In this document: positions 25,000 through 32,841 of the stretch, in pieces
How the letters are laid out: the number at the start of each line of letters is the position of its first letter
Numbering within the stretch: position 1 is the stretch's first letter
DNA from: Cohnella sp. AR92
GTDB lineage: Bacteria > Bacillota > Bacilli > Paenibacillales > Paenibacillaceae
Length of the DNA: 64,000 bases
Assembly: GCF_003990975.1 (NCBI RefSeq)
Contig: NZ_RZJR01000006.1
Coordinates: 310,001 to 374,000, forward strand
Direction: 5' to 3'
Notes under the pieces: generated by a model
The model's database searches: none
What the model saw: only the letters and a program-made list of their open reading frames with translations
Told to the model about the DNA's origin: nothing
Made by a program: the position numbers and the translations under genes

Positions 25000-25724
25000 G
25001 ACAGCCTGACCTTCTCGGCGCCGGTCAGCCTGCGCCCTCTTACGATCAGCTCGATCTGCCCATCCTTCAGTCCCCAGATCTCGTCCGCGAACTTCTCGGC
25101 TAGCTCGACCCGGTGCATGGCGACGACGACCGTCGTCTTCTTTTCTTTGCAGATCTTCTTCAGCATCTCCATAATGTCCTCTTGGGAATGCGGGTCGAGT
25201 CCCGATACCGGCTCGTCCGCGAGCAGCATCTCGGCGCCGTGTGCGATCGCTCTCGCAATGGCGACGCGCTGCCGCTCTCCGCCGCTCAGCTTCTCGGCTT
25301 GCTGATGCGCGCGATCGATCAAACCGACCGATTCGAGCGTCTCCATCGCGCCCATATAGTCATCGTTGCGAACCATGCCCGTTACCCGGCGGAACCAAGG
25401 CACCTGGCCGATCGCGCCGATCAGGACGTTCTTGAGCGCGGATTTCCTCTCGTAGAGGAGGGGCTTCTGCTCCAGATAAGCAATCTTGCGGCGGGACTTC
25501 CACTTGGCGAACAAGCTCGCCTTCAGCAGGTTCTTCCCGTCATACAGGTATTCTCCGCCGTTCCAAGTCTCCTTCATGGCCAGGCAGCGCAGCAGCGTCG
25601 ACTTGCCGCTGCCGCTCGGTCCGACGACGGCGACGAACGTTCCTTGCTCCAGTTGGCCTCGTATATCCTTCAGCACGACTTTGCCTTGAGGCAGCTTGCG
25701 GGTCAAGCCAGCTATCGTAATCAT
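24996..25724 (-). CDS. ABC transporter ATP-binding protein without a nearby permease
   Basis: 242 aa. Walker A VVGPSGSGKSTLLRC (about 33-47), Q-loop YLEQKPLLYE, signature KLSGGERQRVAIARA, Walker B MLLADEPVSGLDP, and H-loop AMHRVELAE. Similar to PhnC/MetN-like importer ATPases. No permease or binding protein gene is adjacent, and it is coupled instead to a GNAT acetyltransferase. It may serve a permease encoded elsewhere. Confidence 0.85.
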   Translation of the reverse strand: MITIAGLTRKLPQGKVVLKDIRGQLEQGTFVAVVGPSGSGKSTLLRCLAMKETWNGGEYLYDGKNLLKASLFAKWKSRRKIAYLEQKPLLYERKSALKNVLIGAIGQVPWFRRVTGMVRNDDYMGAMETLESVGLIDRAHQQAEKLSGGERQRVAIARAIAHGAEMLLADEPVSGLDPHSQEDIMEMLKKICKEKKTTVVVAMHRVELAEKFADEIWGLKDGQIELIVRGRRLTGAEKVRLS

Positions 25725-25807
25725 CGCTATTAAGTGCTCCTTCTGAATGACGGATAGAATTTCGTTAAATTTCGCAATAAATATAGTTTATTGTATTCCG
25801 GAACACC

Positions 25808-25856
25808 TTTCCATACGAACAAACGTTTGCTATAATGAGAACAAGAACAATTGTTC
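25808..25856 (+). promoter_or_regulatory. Promoter with LexA (DinR)-type operator pair
   Basis: CGAACAAACGTTTG at 25816-25829 matches the Gram-positive SOS box CGAACRNRYGTTYC at all but the last base. It sits directly before a perfect -10 TATAAT (25831-25836), with a -35-like TTTCCA at 25808-25813 and a 17-nt spacer. A second palindrome, GAACAATTGTTC (25845-25856), lies 28 bp downstream centre to centre and resembles a weaker box. LexA bound here would block the promoter. Confidence 0.7.
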
Positions 25857-25887
25857 TCCTATCATCTGTCAGAGAGGTGGATCAGGG

Positions 25888-26118
25888 ATGGTTAACTGCG
25901 AGCACTTCCGTTATCTGGAGGCATCGAGAGGAAGCCTCCCGTCTAAAGACCTTACGTTCAAATTTTACGCCGACGGGAAACTTATCATAGTGGATAACGA
26001 CACCGGACACACGATAAACCCCCGCGAGCTTCGCGGGGGGAGCTACGACTTCTATGTGCGGCAGAGAATCGCCTTCATTCGGCGAGATTTGAACGCCAAG
26101 CGAGCCAAATACGCGTAA
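25888..26118 (+). CDS. Small protein of unknown function under SOS-type control
   Basis: 76 aa from ATG 25888, 7 nt after AGAGAGGTGG. A longer frame to 25747 runs through the promoter and is rejected. Sequence features: MVNCEHFRYLEA, a beta-rich centre (FKFYADGKLIIVDNDTGHTI) and a basic tail (RRDLNAKRAKYA). It has no transmembrane segment or LysM, so it is not a YneA-like division inhibitor. A perfect 9-bp GC hairpin (26019-26039) lies inside the coding region. I do not recognise the family. Expression upon DNA damage is inferred from the operator. Confidence 0.75.
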   Translation: MVNCEHFRYLEASRGSLPSKDLTFKFYADGKLIIVDNDTGHTINPRELRGGSYDFYVRQRIAFIRRDLNAKRAKYA

Positions 26119-26132
26119 CAACGCATTTCCGA

Positions 26133-26270
26133 TTACGGCAGGTTCTTGTTGATCTTGTTCATGCTTGCCGGATAACGGGACATCTTATCCAGACGGATGG
26201 ATCTCGACTTCTCCCGAATAGACGAATGGTTCTGTTGGTCGTCGATTTTGGAGCTGCTGTTTCTTGGCAT
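26133..26270 (-). CDS. Very small basic protein, 45 aa
   Basis: ATG 26270 is preceded on the minus strand by AGGAGGTGAG, about 11-13 nt upstream. The product is rich in Ser, Lys, Arg and Asn (MPRNSSSKIDDQQNHSS..., ending NKINKNLP). It converges on the SOS-type small gene. A small spore-associated protein is conceivable, but no family is recognised. The frame can be extended to 26345 without a better ribosome site. Confidence 0.5.
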   Translation of the reverse strand: MPRNSSSKIDDQQNHSSIREKSRSIRLDKMSRYPASMNKINKNLP

Positions 26271-26320
26271 CGGCTTCCACTCACCTCCTGACCGGATGGA
26301 TCGCTCTGCGTCGACCCTTC

Positions 26321-26349
26321 GCCCCTTTTCGGGGCTTTCTTTCATTTTG
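26321..26349 (+). terminator. Hairpin with T-rich tail, plus strand
   Basis: GCCCC-TTTTC-GGGGC followed by TTTCTTTCATTTT. It could end read-through from the SOS-type gene, or be part of the leader of the 45-aa gene on the other strand. Confidence 0.5.
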
Positions 26350-26435
26350 CCACGTTCATCGCATTTACAAACCTTTGCCTCCTCGCCATAATGGATATAT
26401 TATGTTTGCAATGGCTTGGATGAAGGAGCATGAAG

Positions 26436-27185
26436 ATGAAGCAAACCCTGTTGTTCGATCTTGACGACACGTTGATCTACTGCAACAAGTACTTCAATTT
26501 AACGCTCGAGCAGTTCGCCGACACGATGATGGATTGGTTCTCGTCATACGGCCCCTCCCGGGCCGGAATCCTCGATAAGCATACGGAGATCGACATTGCC
26601 GGGGTTAAGGTACTCGGCTTCCAGAGCGAGCACTTCCCGCAGTCGTTCGTCGATACGTACCTGCATTACAGCAGCCTCTATGGACGGGAGCCGAACGCCA
26701 AGGAACAGAAGCTCCTATGGGATATCGGCATCAGCGTATACGAACACGAAGTCGAACCTTATCCGCATATGGAAGAGACTCTTGGGTTCTTGCGGGACAA
26801 CGGACACGAGCTTCATCTGTATACGGGAGGCGACCCGGCCATTCAACGCCGGAAGATCGAGCGGCTGGAATTGGATCGGTTCTTCGAGGACCGAATCTAT
26901 GTTCGCATGCACAAGAATACCGAGGCTCTCAAGGGGATTCTCGCGGAACGCTCCTTCGAACAAGGCCGTACCTGGATGATCGGCAATTCGATCCGAACGG
27001 ATGTCGTTCCCGCTCTCGAATGCGGGTTGAACGCGATTTACATGAAGCGGGATAGGGAATGGACGTTCAACATGGTCCCAATCGAAGCGGCGCCTCAAGG
27101 CGCGTTCTTAACGCTGACGGACCTGTCGGAAGTGCCAGGGGCTATCGAACAATATACGATAAACGGGAAGGAACCTGGCGTCTGA
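26436..27185 (+). CDS. HAD-superfamily hydrolase
   Basis: 249 aa from ATG 26436, 7 nt after AAGGAG. The ATG at 26430 is too close to that site. Motif I FDLDDTLIYCN (nucleophile Asp 8), motif II LYTGGD, the Lys of motif III near KNTEALK, and motif IV IGNSIRTDVVPALECG. A cap domain of about 90 residues lies between motifs I and II. Probably a small-molecule phosphatase. Substrate unknown. Confidence 0.9.
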   Translation: MKQTLLFDLDDTLIYCNKYFNLTLEQFADTMMDWFSSYGPSRAGILDKHTEIDIAGVKVLGFQSEHFPQSFVDTYLHYSSLYGREPNAKEQKLLWDIGISVYEHEVEPYPHMEETLGFLRDNGHELHLYTGGDPAIQRRKIERLELDRFFEDRIYVRMHKNTEALKGILAERSFEQGRTWMIGNSIRTDVVPALECGLNAIYMKRDREWTFNMVPIEAAPQGAFLTLTDLSEVPGAIEQYTINGKEPGV

Positions 27186-27206
27186 CGCGCAGGTTCCTTC
27201 TTCCGT
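27167..27206 (+). terminator. Terminator of the HAD gene, overlapping its stop codon
   Basis: Stem GAAGGAACCTG/CAGGTTCCTTC around the stop codon, followed by TTCCGTTC. The last codons of the gene form the left arm. Confidence 0.7.
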
Positions 27207-27283
27207 TCGTTATTCAGAATTTACAAGTTTCACTTTTATCCATTTCTGAATAACCTCCGCAAAGCTGCATCAACGTCCAGAAG

Positions 27284-27301
27284 ACGCCGAAGGCGTTTTT
27301 G
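27284..27301. terminator. Short terminator-like hairpin between HAD and CDF genes
   Basis: ACGCC-GAA-GGCGT followed by TTTTG on the plus strand. It lies between converging genes. Confidence 0.5.
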
Positions 27302-27310
27302 CTTGAATCG

Positions 27311-28336
27311 TTATTTAACGGTTTCTTTCACCGATTGCTCCTCTTCCTCTTCATCTACCCAGTCCGTCACCCCGTTGTCTTCGATAATGCCCAGGTTGAC
27401 GTCCGAGATCGACGGATCTTGGAGCAAGCGGTCGCGAACGCTGAACTTGATATCGTCAGCGTCGGCCAGCGACAATCCTTTTCTCAATTCAATCATACCC
27501 TCAACGTGGTAGTAGCGCCCTTCCTGCATGATTCGCATCTTGTTGATATCGACCACGTTAGATTCGGCGAAGATCAGCTCCGCGACCTTCTTCTCGACGT
27601 CCCGGGGAGCGGCGACGCCGATCAGGCCTACCATATTGTCATAGCCGACGCGGAACGCGACGATCACCATCAGAAGCCCGATGAGGATCGAGGAGATGCC
27701 GTCGATCTGATGGAACGACGTCAAGGACGTCACCACGACGGCGACCAGGGCGAACAAGGCTCCAAGGGTCGCGACCAAATCTTCATAGAACACCAGTCGG
27801 GTCGGCGGAGCCGCGCGGCCTACGTTCCGGAATGCGGCGGGCAGCAGGGCTAATCCCTTCGCTTCGATTCCGGCCTCGTGGCGGATCTCCTTCATCGCCT
27901 TGATCAGAACGAAGCCGTCCGTGGCAAGAGCGAGAAGCAGAACGATCAAGTTAAGCAAGAAGCCGTGCGACTCGGCCGGGTGCTTCAGAAGATGGAAGCC
28001 TTCATGAATGGTCTCGTAGGCCATGATCGTTACCACGATGACGGCGACCATGCAGAAGATGTTGATGACGCGGCCGAAGCCGGTCGGGAACCTGCGGGTA
28101 GGCTTCTTCTCCGCGAGCACGCTGCCCGTGAATACGAACGCTTGGTTCACGGCATCCGCGATGGAATGCATCGTCGATGCGAACATGGCGCCGCTGCCGG
28201 TCATGCTTGCGGCGATGCCCTTCACGATGGCAAGCAGCGTGTTGCCGAGCGCGGCGGATGCCGACGACATGTTGCCCTTGCGGAGCAGGTAGAAGAATGA
28301 ATTCGAGGGATCGGGGACTGACGACGCTTCTGCCAT
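27311..28336 (-). CDS. Cation diffusion facilitator (CDF) family metal transporter
   Basis: 341 aa. About six transmembrane helices (residues 30-230) carry metal-site residues in TMHSIADAVNQ (helix II, H/S-x2-D) and a second site in helix V (SSILIGLLMV preceded by HQIDG). The cytoplasmic C-terminal domain (about 250-320) has a ferredoxin-like dimerisation fold. CDF proteins exchange protons for Zn, Mn, Fe or Co and export the metal. The metal is not determinable. Ribosome site AGGAGGTT lies 12 nt before the ATG. Confidence 0.9.
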   Translation of the reverse strand: MAEASSVPDPSNSFFYLLRKGNMSSASAALGNTLLAIVKGIAASMTGSGAMFASTMHSIADAVNQAFVFTGSVLAEKKPTRRFPTGFGRVINIFCMVAVIVVTIMAYETIHEGFHLLKHPAESHGFLLNLIVLLLALATDGFVLIKAMKEIRHEAGIEAKGLALLPAAFRNVGRAAPPTRLVFYEDLVATLGALFALVAVVVTSLTSFHQIDGISSILIGLLMVIVAFRVGYDNMVGLIGVAAPRDVEKKVAELIFAESNVVDINKMRIMQEGRYYHVEGMIELRKGLSLADADDIKFSVRDRLLQDPSISDVNLGIIEDNGVTDWVDEEEEEQSVKETVK

Positions 28337-28440
28337 TGCTGAATGTATAACCTCCTGGTTAATAGCGGCGCTGTAGGATTTTGGGTTGCGCAGCTTACCT
28401 TTTTATACGGAACTTGTCCTCTATACGTTTCAGCATACAT

Positions 28441-28476
28441 AAAAAAAGCCGTCCCTAAACCTGCTCGGGACAGCTT
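28441..28476 (-). terminator. Terminator of the selD-mnmH operon
   Basis: Stem AAGCTGTCCC/GGGACGGCTT (minus strand, one G-U pair), 11-nt loop and seven U. Confidence 0.85.
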
Positions 28477-28483
28477 CTCTCGA

Positions 28484-29530
28484 TTAATTCGCTCTCGCGA
28501 AATCATTCTTCAGCAGCTTCTCTACTTCCAGCGCCGCTTCTTCGGTCGACCGCGCATGAATGACGGTCTCCGATCCCGGCGTCCGCTGGCTGGAGCTATG
28601 TTCGTACTTGGGATCGTAATAAAACAATAACAACAGCATCACGGCCCGCTCGTACTTCTCTTCTCTCAGACAGAGGTCGATCTCGGCCGCGACGGGCGTA
28701 TGAATCGTGGACTTGATCTTGCGGAACGCTATCAGGCATTCCTCTTGATGGTTCCAAGGCTCATAATCGTTCAAGAGATTCTGGATGCGGGCTTCGAGCG
28801 GGAGCTCGATCCAGATCTCCTTCGCTTCCTCGCGCTTGCGAACCATGAGCTCCGGCTGGACGATCTTGCCGATGCGCTTCGCTTCGGCTTCGAACACCAA
28901 GAAGGGCGCTTGCTTGGCCCGCTGCAATTGATCGAAAAGCAACGAATCGAACATTTTCTGATTATTCGCCTTCAAGCCGATATTGCCGAAGATAGAGCCG
29001 CGATGACCCGCCATTCCCTCCAGGTCCAGTACGGCGATCCCGCGTTCCTCCAACCGATGCAGGATCTTCGTCTTGCCCGTGCCGGTCAATCCGTTCAGAA
29101 TGACGGCGGAAGCTGCGATATCCATCGTTGTCAGCTGTTCCAGAAGCCAATTCCGATAAGCCCGGTATCCTCCCGTCAAACGATTCACATGAATATCCAT
29201 CAAGGAAAGCAAAGTTGCCGTCGTTCGGCTGCGCATGCCGCCTCTCCAGCAGAAGACGGACTTCTTCCCCGGGATGGAGCCGATCTCTCGAATGAAAGCC
29301 GGCAGCTTCGCGGAGATGATCTCCAGGCCTCGATCCTTGGCCGCCTGCACGCCGACTTGCTTGTACAAAGTCCCGACCTCCGTTCTCTCCTCGTTGTTGA
29401 AGAAAGGAACGTTCACGCTGCCCGGGATCGAGGCTTCCTCGAATTCCCCCGGCGAGCGGACGTCGATCGTCGTCATCTCGCCTGCTTGCCGAAGCTCGAA
29501 CCAATGCTCAATGCTAATGTCTTGGAACAT
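28484..29530 (-). CDS. mnmH: tRNA 2-selenouridine synthase
   Basis: 348 aa from ATG 29530 (AGAAGGGA site). The frame continues 57 codons upstream into selD but without support. The N-terminal rhodanese domain carries the catalytic Cys in VFCWRGGMRSRT (about residue 97). The C-terminal P-loop domain has NGLTGTGKTKIL (about 145). The enzyme (SelU/YbbB) replaces sulfur by selenium at the wobble 2-thiouridine of tRNA Lys/Glu/Gln, through a geranylated intermediate. It is directly downstream of selD, which makes the selenophosphate donor. Confidence 0.94.
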   Translation of the reverse strand: MFQDISIEHWFELRQAGEMTTIDVRSPGEFEEASIPGSVNVPFFNNEERTEVGTLYKQVGVQAAKDRGLEIISAKLPAFIREIGSIPGKKSVFCWRGGMRSRTTATLLSLMDIHVNRLTGGYRAYRNWLLEQLTTMDIAASAVILNGLTGTGKTKILHRLEERGIAVLDLEGMAGHRGSIFGNIGLKANNQKMFDSLLFDQLQRAKQAPFLVFEAEAKRIGKIVQPELMVRKREEAKEIWIELPLEARIQNLLNDYEPWNHQEECLIAFRKIKSTIHTPVAAEIDLCLREEKYERAVMLLLLFYYDPKYEHSSSQRTPGSETVIHARSTEEAALEVEKLLKNDFARAN

Positions 29531-29550
29531 AGACGAATCCCTTCTTCCGA

Positions 29551-30600
29551 TCACTCGACCGTAATTCGGCCCGGGTGATCGGATGTAATCTCGCCGATAA
29601 GGCTGGCTTCCACGCCGGCCTCGACCAGCTCGGCGAGCAGACGCTCCGAAGCTTCCGCTTCCACGGAGATCAGCAGGCCGCCGGAAGTGACCGCGTCGCA
29701 CAGGATCCAGCGATCGATCTGGTCCATCTCTTCCGGGAAGTCGACATCGTCCTTGACATGGTTGAAGTTGTTCTTCGTTCCGCCGGGCACGAAGCCGTTC
29801 TCCGCCAATTCGCGAATGCGAGGCAGCTTCCGAACGTCGTCGTTCCGGATCACGAGCCCGTTCCCGCTTCCCTTCGCCATCTCCAACGCATGCCCGATAA
29901 GGCCGAAGCCGGTGACGTCCGTGCAGGCGTTGACCGGGTAAGGCTCCATGATCTCCGCGGCCCTCTTGTTCAGCGTCGCCATCACCTGCGTCATCCGCTT
30001 GATCTCTTCTTTGCTCAATTGGTCCTTCTTGATCGAGGTCGTCAGAATGCCGACGCCGATCGGTTTCGTCAGGATCAGCTTGTCTCCGGCTTTCGCTCCC
30101 GCATTCGTACGAACCCGCTTGGGATCCACGAGGCCTGTCACCGCAAGCCCGAACTTCGGTTCCTTGTCGTCGATGGAGTGTCCTCCGACCAGGGTCGCCC
30201 CCGCCTCGCGAACCTTATCGCCCGCTCCTCGAAGGATATCCGTCAGCACCTGCTTGTCCAGCGTGGAGATCGGGAAAGCGACGATATTTAACACCGTTAA
30301 AGGCTTGCCGCCCATCGCATAAATATCGCTGATGGCGTTGGCTGCGGCGATCTGGCCGAAGTCGTACGGGTCATCCACGATCGGGGTGAAGAAGTCGACC
30401 GTCTGGACGAGCGCCAGCTCGTCGCTAAGCCGATAGACGCCCGCATCGTCGCTCGTATCGAGTCCGACCAGCAGGTTCGGATTCGGCTCCGACGGAGGAA
30501 GGTTCCGTATCACCTGCTGCAGATCCGCCGGCCCTATTTTGCAGCCGCAGCCTCCTTTGGTGGAGTATGATGTAAGCTTCACTTGTTCGTTCGATTCCAT
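29551..30600 (-). CDS. selD: Selenophosphate synthase
   Basis: 349 aa. Makes selenophosphate from selenide, ATP and water. The catalytic loop is GGCGCKIGP, with Cys instead of selenocysteine at the active position (about residue 18) and the following Lys. AIR-synthase-like motifs AISDIYAMGGKP and VGGHSIDD, plus GTKNNFNHV, are present. Upstream of mnmH with a 20-nt gap. No selA or selB is in the window, so the visible role is tRNA selenation. Confidence 0.95.
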   Translation of the reverse strand: MESNEQVKLTSYSTKGGCGCKIGPADLQQVIRNLPPSEPNPNLLVGLDTSDDAGVYRLSDELALVQTVDFFTPIVDDPYDFGQIAAANAISDIYAMGGKPLTVLNIVAFPISTLDKQVLTDILRGAGDKVREAGATLVGGHSIDDKEPKFGLAVTGLVDPKRVRTNAGAKAGDKLILTKPIGVGILTTSIKKDQLSKEEIKRMTQVMATLNKRAAEIMEPYPVNACTDVTGFGLIGHALEMAKGSGNGLVIRNDDVRKLPRIRELAENGFVPGGTKNNFNHVKDDVDFPEEMDQIDRWILCDAVTSGGLLISVEAEASERLLAELVEAGVEASLIGEITSDHPGRITVE

Positions 30601-30673
30601 CTACGATCTCATCCTCTCTCTGTCGCATGACCATTCTATAATCGTACAAGATCGTACCGCGCAAGGCAAACAA

Positions 30674-30702
30674 GAAAAGCCCCTCGGACAAGCCGAGGGG
30701 CT
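30674..30702 (-). terminator. Terminator at the end of the B12-uptake gene cluster
   Basis: Perfect 10-bp stem AGCCCCTCGG/CCGAGGGGCT, loop of 5, A-run on the plus strand giving a short U-tract on the minus strand, past the stop of the SLH-DUF4430 gene. The remaining gap to selD (30601-30673) holds the selD ribosome site and promoter region. Confidence 0.85.
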
Positions 30703-30730
30703 GGCAAAGACGATTATCGATATAGCGCGC

Positions 30731-32032
30731 TTAAGCCGCAGGATGGCTGGAAGGATAGGATTGGTACGCCCGGAGCGCCACGACCGTCGCCATCTCCCGG
30801 GTTACTTCGCCTTGCGGGTTGAAGAGATTGCCTTGGCCTTGCAGAAGCTTCGCCGCAACCGCCTTCTCCACGTCCGACTTTGCCCAAGCGGAGACGTCTT
30901 GGCTGTCTTTAAATGTCAAGCCTGCCGACGCTCCCTTAAGGCCAAGCGCTTTGACCAGGATGGAAGCCATCTGCTCGCGCGTGATCGTGTCGTTCGGATG
31001 GAACTCTCCGTTGTAGCCGCTGATGAACCCGGCTTCGCTCGCGGTATTCACGTAAGAGAAGTACCACTTGTCCTTCGGGACATCCTTGAAGCTGCTGCTC
31101 GTCGAGGCAGACAAAGGAAGACCCAGCACGTTCACGAGCAGCTTCGCGAACTCCGCGCGCGTGATCGTCGCTTGAGGGTTGAGCTTTCCTTCGCTTCCTT
31201 GAAGGTATCCCTTGTCGACGGCCGTCTCGACGGCGGACAACGCCCAGCCGGAGACCGAACCGGCATCCGCGAAGGCTTTCTTCCAATCGACCAGCGGCGC
31301 CAAGCGGTTATAAGCGGCATCCACGCTTGCTTGCGTGCTCTCCAGATTCTCCAAGACCGAATAGGCATTCTCGTAAGCGGACTTCACGTCCGGCTTCTTC
31401 AGCTTCTCTTCCTTCGAGGACGAGCTGTTGATCGAAGCGACAAGCGCCGTCAGATCGTCCTTATCGGCGAATGGAACATAACCCTCCGCCCACTGGCTGG
31501 TGGTGATGTCGCTGCCGTACCCGTAGACGGAGAATTGATAGCGAATGACATCGCCGTCCTGCGGATGGTAATCCGATGGGCCGACCTCCGGCGGAACATT
31601 GTTGACGACCGACAACCAGCCCGCCATTTTCGAATAATCCAGCTCGCCAAGCCATTCATCGCCCGCCTCTCTGGCCGTCGGCTTCTCTTCCATACGGGTT
31701 TGAATGTATGCCGGAATGGTCGCTTCGACCGTCGAATCCTTGACCGCGGTCATGTAGAAGCCGCTGGCCGCCGTCCCTTGATAGCGCAGATTGCCTTCCC
31801 CTATAGCTCGAAGCAACAGGTTCGCTCCGTTCTCTCCCTGGTAGAACGGTACCTGGATCGGTTCCAGGTAATAGCCTTGGCCGAGCGTGAACTTCTCGAC
31901 CGATAGAGTGACCTTGCCGACAGGCGCGGTTCCCGTATCGGCGGCAGCCGCGTAGGCCCCCATGTTCGCGGTAATTCCCAGCGCCGCAATTCCCAATGAC
32001 AACAACGTGCTCAACGATTTCTTGCCTCTCAT
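30731..32032 (-). CDS. S-layer-anchored DUF4430 protein, putative cobalamin-binding surface protein
   Basis: 433 aa from ATG 32032 (AGAGAGG at 9 nt). Signal peptide (1-31, ending AYAAA), then a DUF4430-like region (about 35-190: KVTLSVEKFTLGQGYYLEP, WLSVVNNVPPE, DGDVIRYQFSVYGYG). A helical linker follows, then three SLH repeats (about 250-425, for example ITRAEFAKLLV, ITREQMASILVKA, VTREMATVVALRA). SLH repeats bind pyruvylated wall polymers. DUF4430 resembles the C-terminal beta domain of transcobalamin. As last gene of the riboswitch-led cluster, next to an ECF S component, it is inferred to hold B12 or a related corrinoid at the wall. Confidence 0.82.
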   Translation of the reverse strand: MRGKKSLSTLLSLGIAALGITANMGAYAAAADTGTAPVGKVTLSVEKFTLGQGYYLEPIQVPFYQGENGANLLLRAIGEGNLRYQGTAASGFYMTAVKDSTVEATIPAYIQTRMEEKPTAREAGDEWLGELDYSKMAGWLSVVNNVPPEVGPSDYHPQDGDVIRYQFSVYGYGSDITTSQWAEGYVPFADKDDLTALVASINSSSSKEEKLKKPDVKSAYENAYSVLENLESTQASVDAAYNRLAPLVDWKKAFADAGSVSGWALSAVETAVDKGYLQGSEGKLNPQATITRAEFAKLLVNVLGLPLSASTSSSFKDVPKDKWYFSYVNTASEAGFISGYNGEFHPNDTITREQMASILVKALGLKGASAGLTFKDSQDVSAWAKSDVEKAVAAKLLQGQGNLFNPQGEVTREMATVVALRAYQSYPSSHPAA

Positions 32033-32103
32033 CGATAACATCCTCTCTTTTCTACCAAAATGAATGTATGACTGCGTGTTACGCAGCGACTATGCAAACG
32101 AAC

Positions 32104-32841
32104 TTAGCGTTCGACGAGTCCATACTTGGTCTTGATCCGATCCAGCTTCTCGATCATGGGACGCGAGAGCGCGAACAGGAAGATCACCGTCGCGATCGCA
32201 TGCACCAGATCGAACCAGAAGCCTGTCCCGTAAGCGGCCATCAGCGTCTCCCAATTGAGCTTGGGCGTAAACATCATCACCGAGCCGATATTGATAATGC
32301 CGCCATAGATAATTAATGTCGTTAATCCTCCGAACAAACAGAGAGAGAAACGGGATCTTCTCAGCCAGCCTTTGCGATAGAGCAGTCCGGCGATGAAGCC
32401 GATGATGCCGAAGCAGAACATCTGCCACGGCGTCCAAGGCCCTTGGCCGAAGAAGAAGTTCGAGACGAAGCCGGTCGTCGCCCCGACGAGAAATCCGGCC
32501 TCCGCCCCGAAGCTGACGCCCGCGATGATCACGATCGCGACGACCGGCTTGAACTGCGGAAACATGAAGAACGCCGCCCTGCCGGCGACCGCGATGGCGG
32601 CGAGCACCGCGATGACGACCAGCTCTCTCGCTTGCGGCTTGCGCTTCTCGAAGACAAGCGCGAACGGAACGAGCGTATACAGAATGATCAGCAGGCTGAT
32701 GAAGTAATACTTCCGATCGTCTAGGACAAAGATTCCGAAAAGGATCGTTGCCGGGATGACGATCAGGATCAGCAGAGCGGCAAGCCAAGTGCGGCTCGAG
32801 AGCTTATGCGTCCTTATCGGTTGTTTCGGTTGATCTGGCAT
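32104..32841 (-). CDS. ECF transporter substrate-binding S component, predicted cobalamin
   Basis: 245 aa from ATG 32841. Six to seven transmembrane helices, with the typical S-component stretch FFMFPQFKPVVAIVIIAGVS and the helix-1-like motif. It overlaps the end of the ATPase gene by 28 bp, so translation is coupled. S components give an ECF transporter its specificity. Here specificity for cobalamin is inferred from the riboswitch and the transcobalamin-like neighbours, as in CbrT-type systems. Another corrinoid or cobamide precursor is possible. Confidence 0.85.
   Translation of the reverse strand: MPDQPKQPIRTHKLSSRTWLAALLILIVIPATILFGIFVLDDRKYYFISLLIILYTLVPFALVFEKRKPQARELVVIAVLAAIAVAGRAAFFMFPQFKPVVAIVIIAGVSFGAEAGFLVGATTGFVSNFFFGQGPWTPWQMFCFGIIGFIAGLLYRKGWLRRSRFSLCLFGGLTTLIIYGGIINIGSVMMFTPKLNWETLMAAYGTGFWFDLVHAIATVIFLFALSRPMIEKLDRIKTKYGLVER

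Noticed and set aside
32041..32103. Second riboswitch or promoter before the SLH-DUF4430 gene
   Set aside because: The 62-nt gap shows no aptamer elements and no convincing promoter pair.
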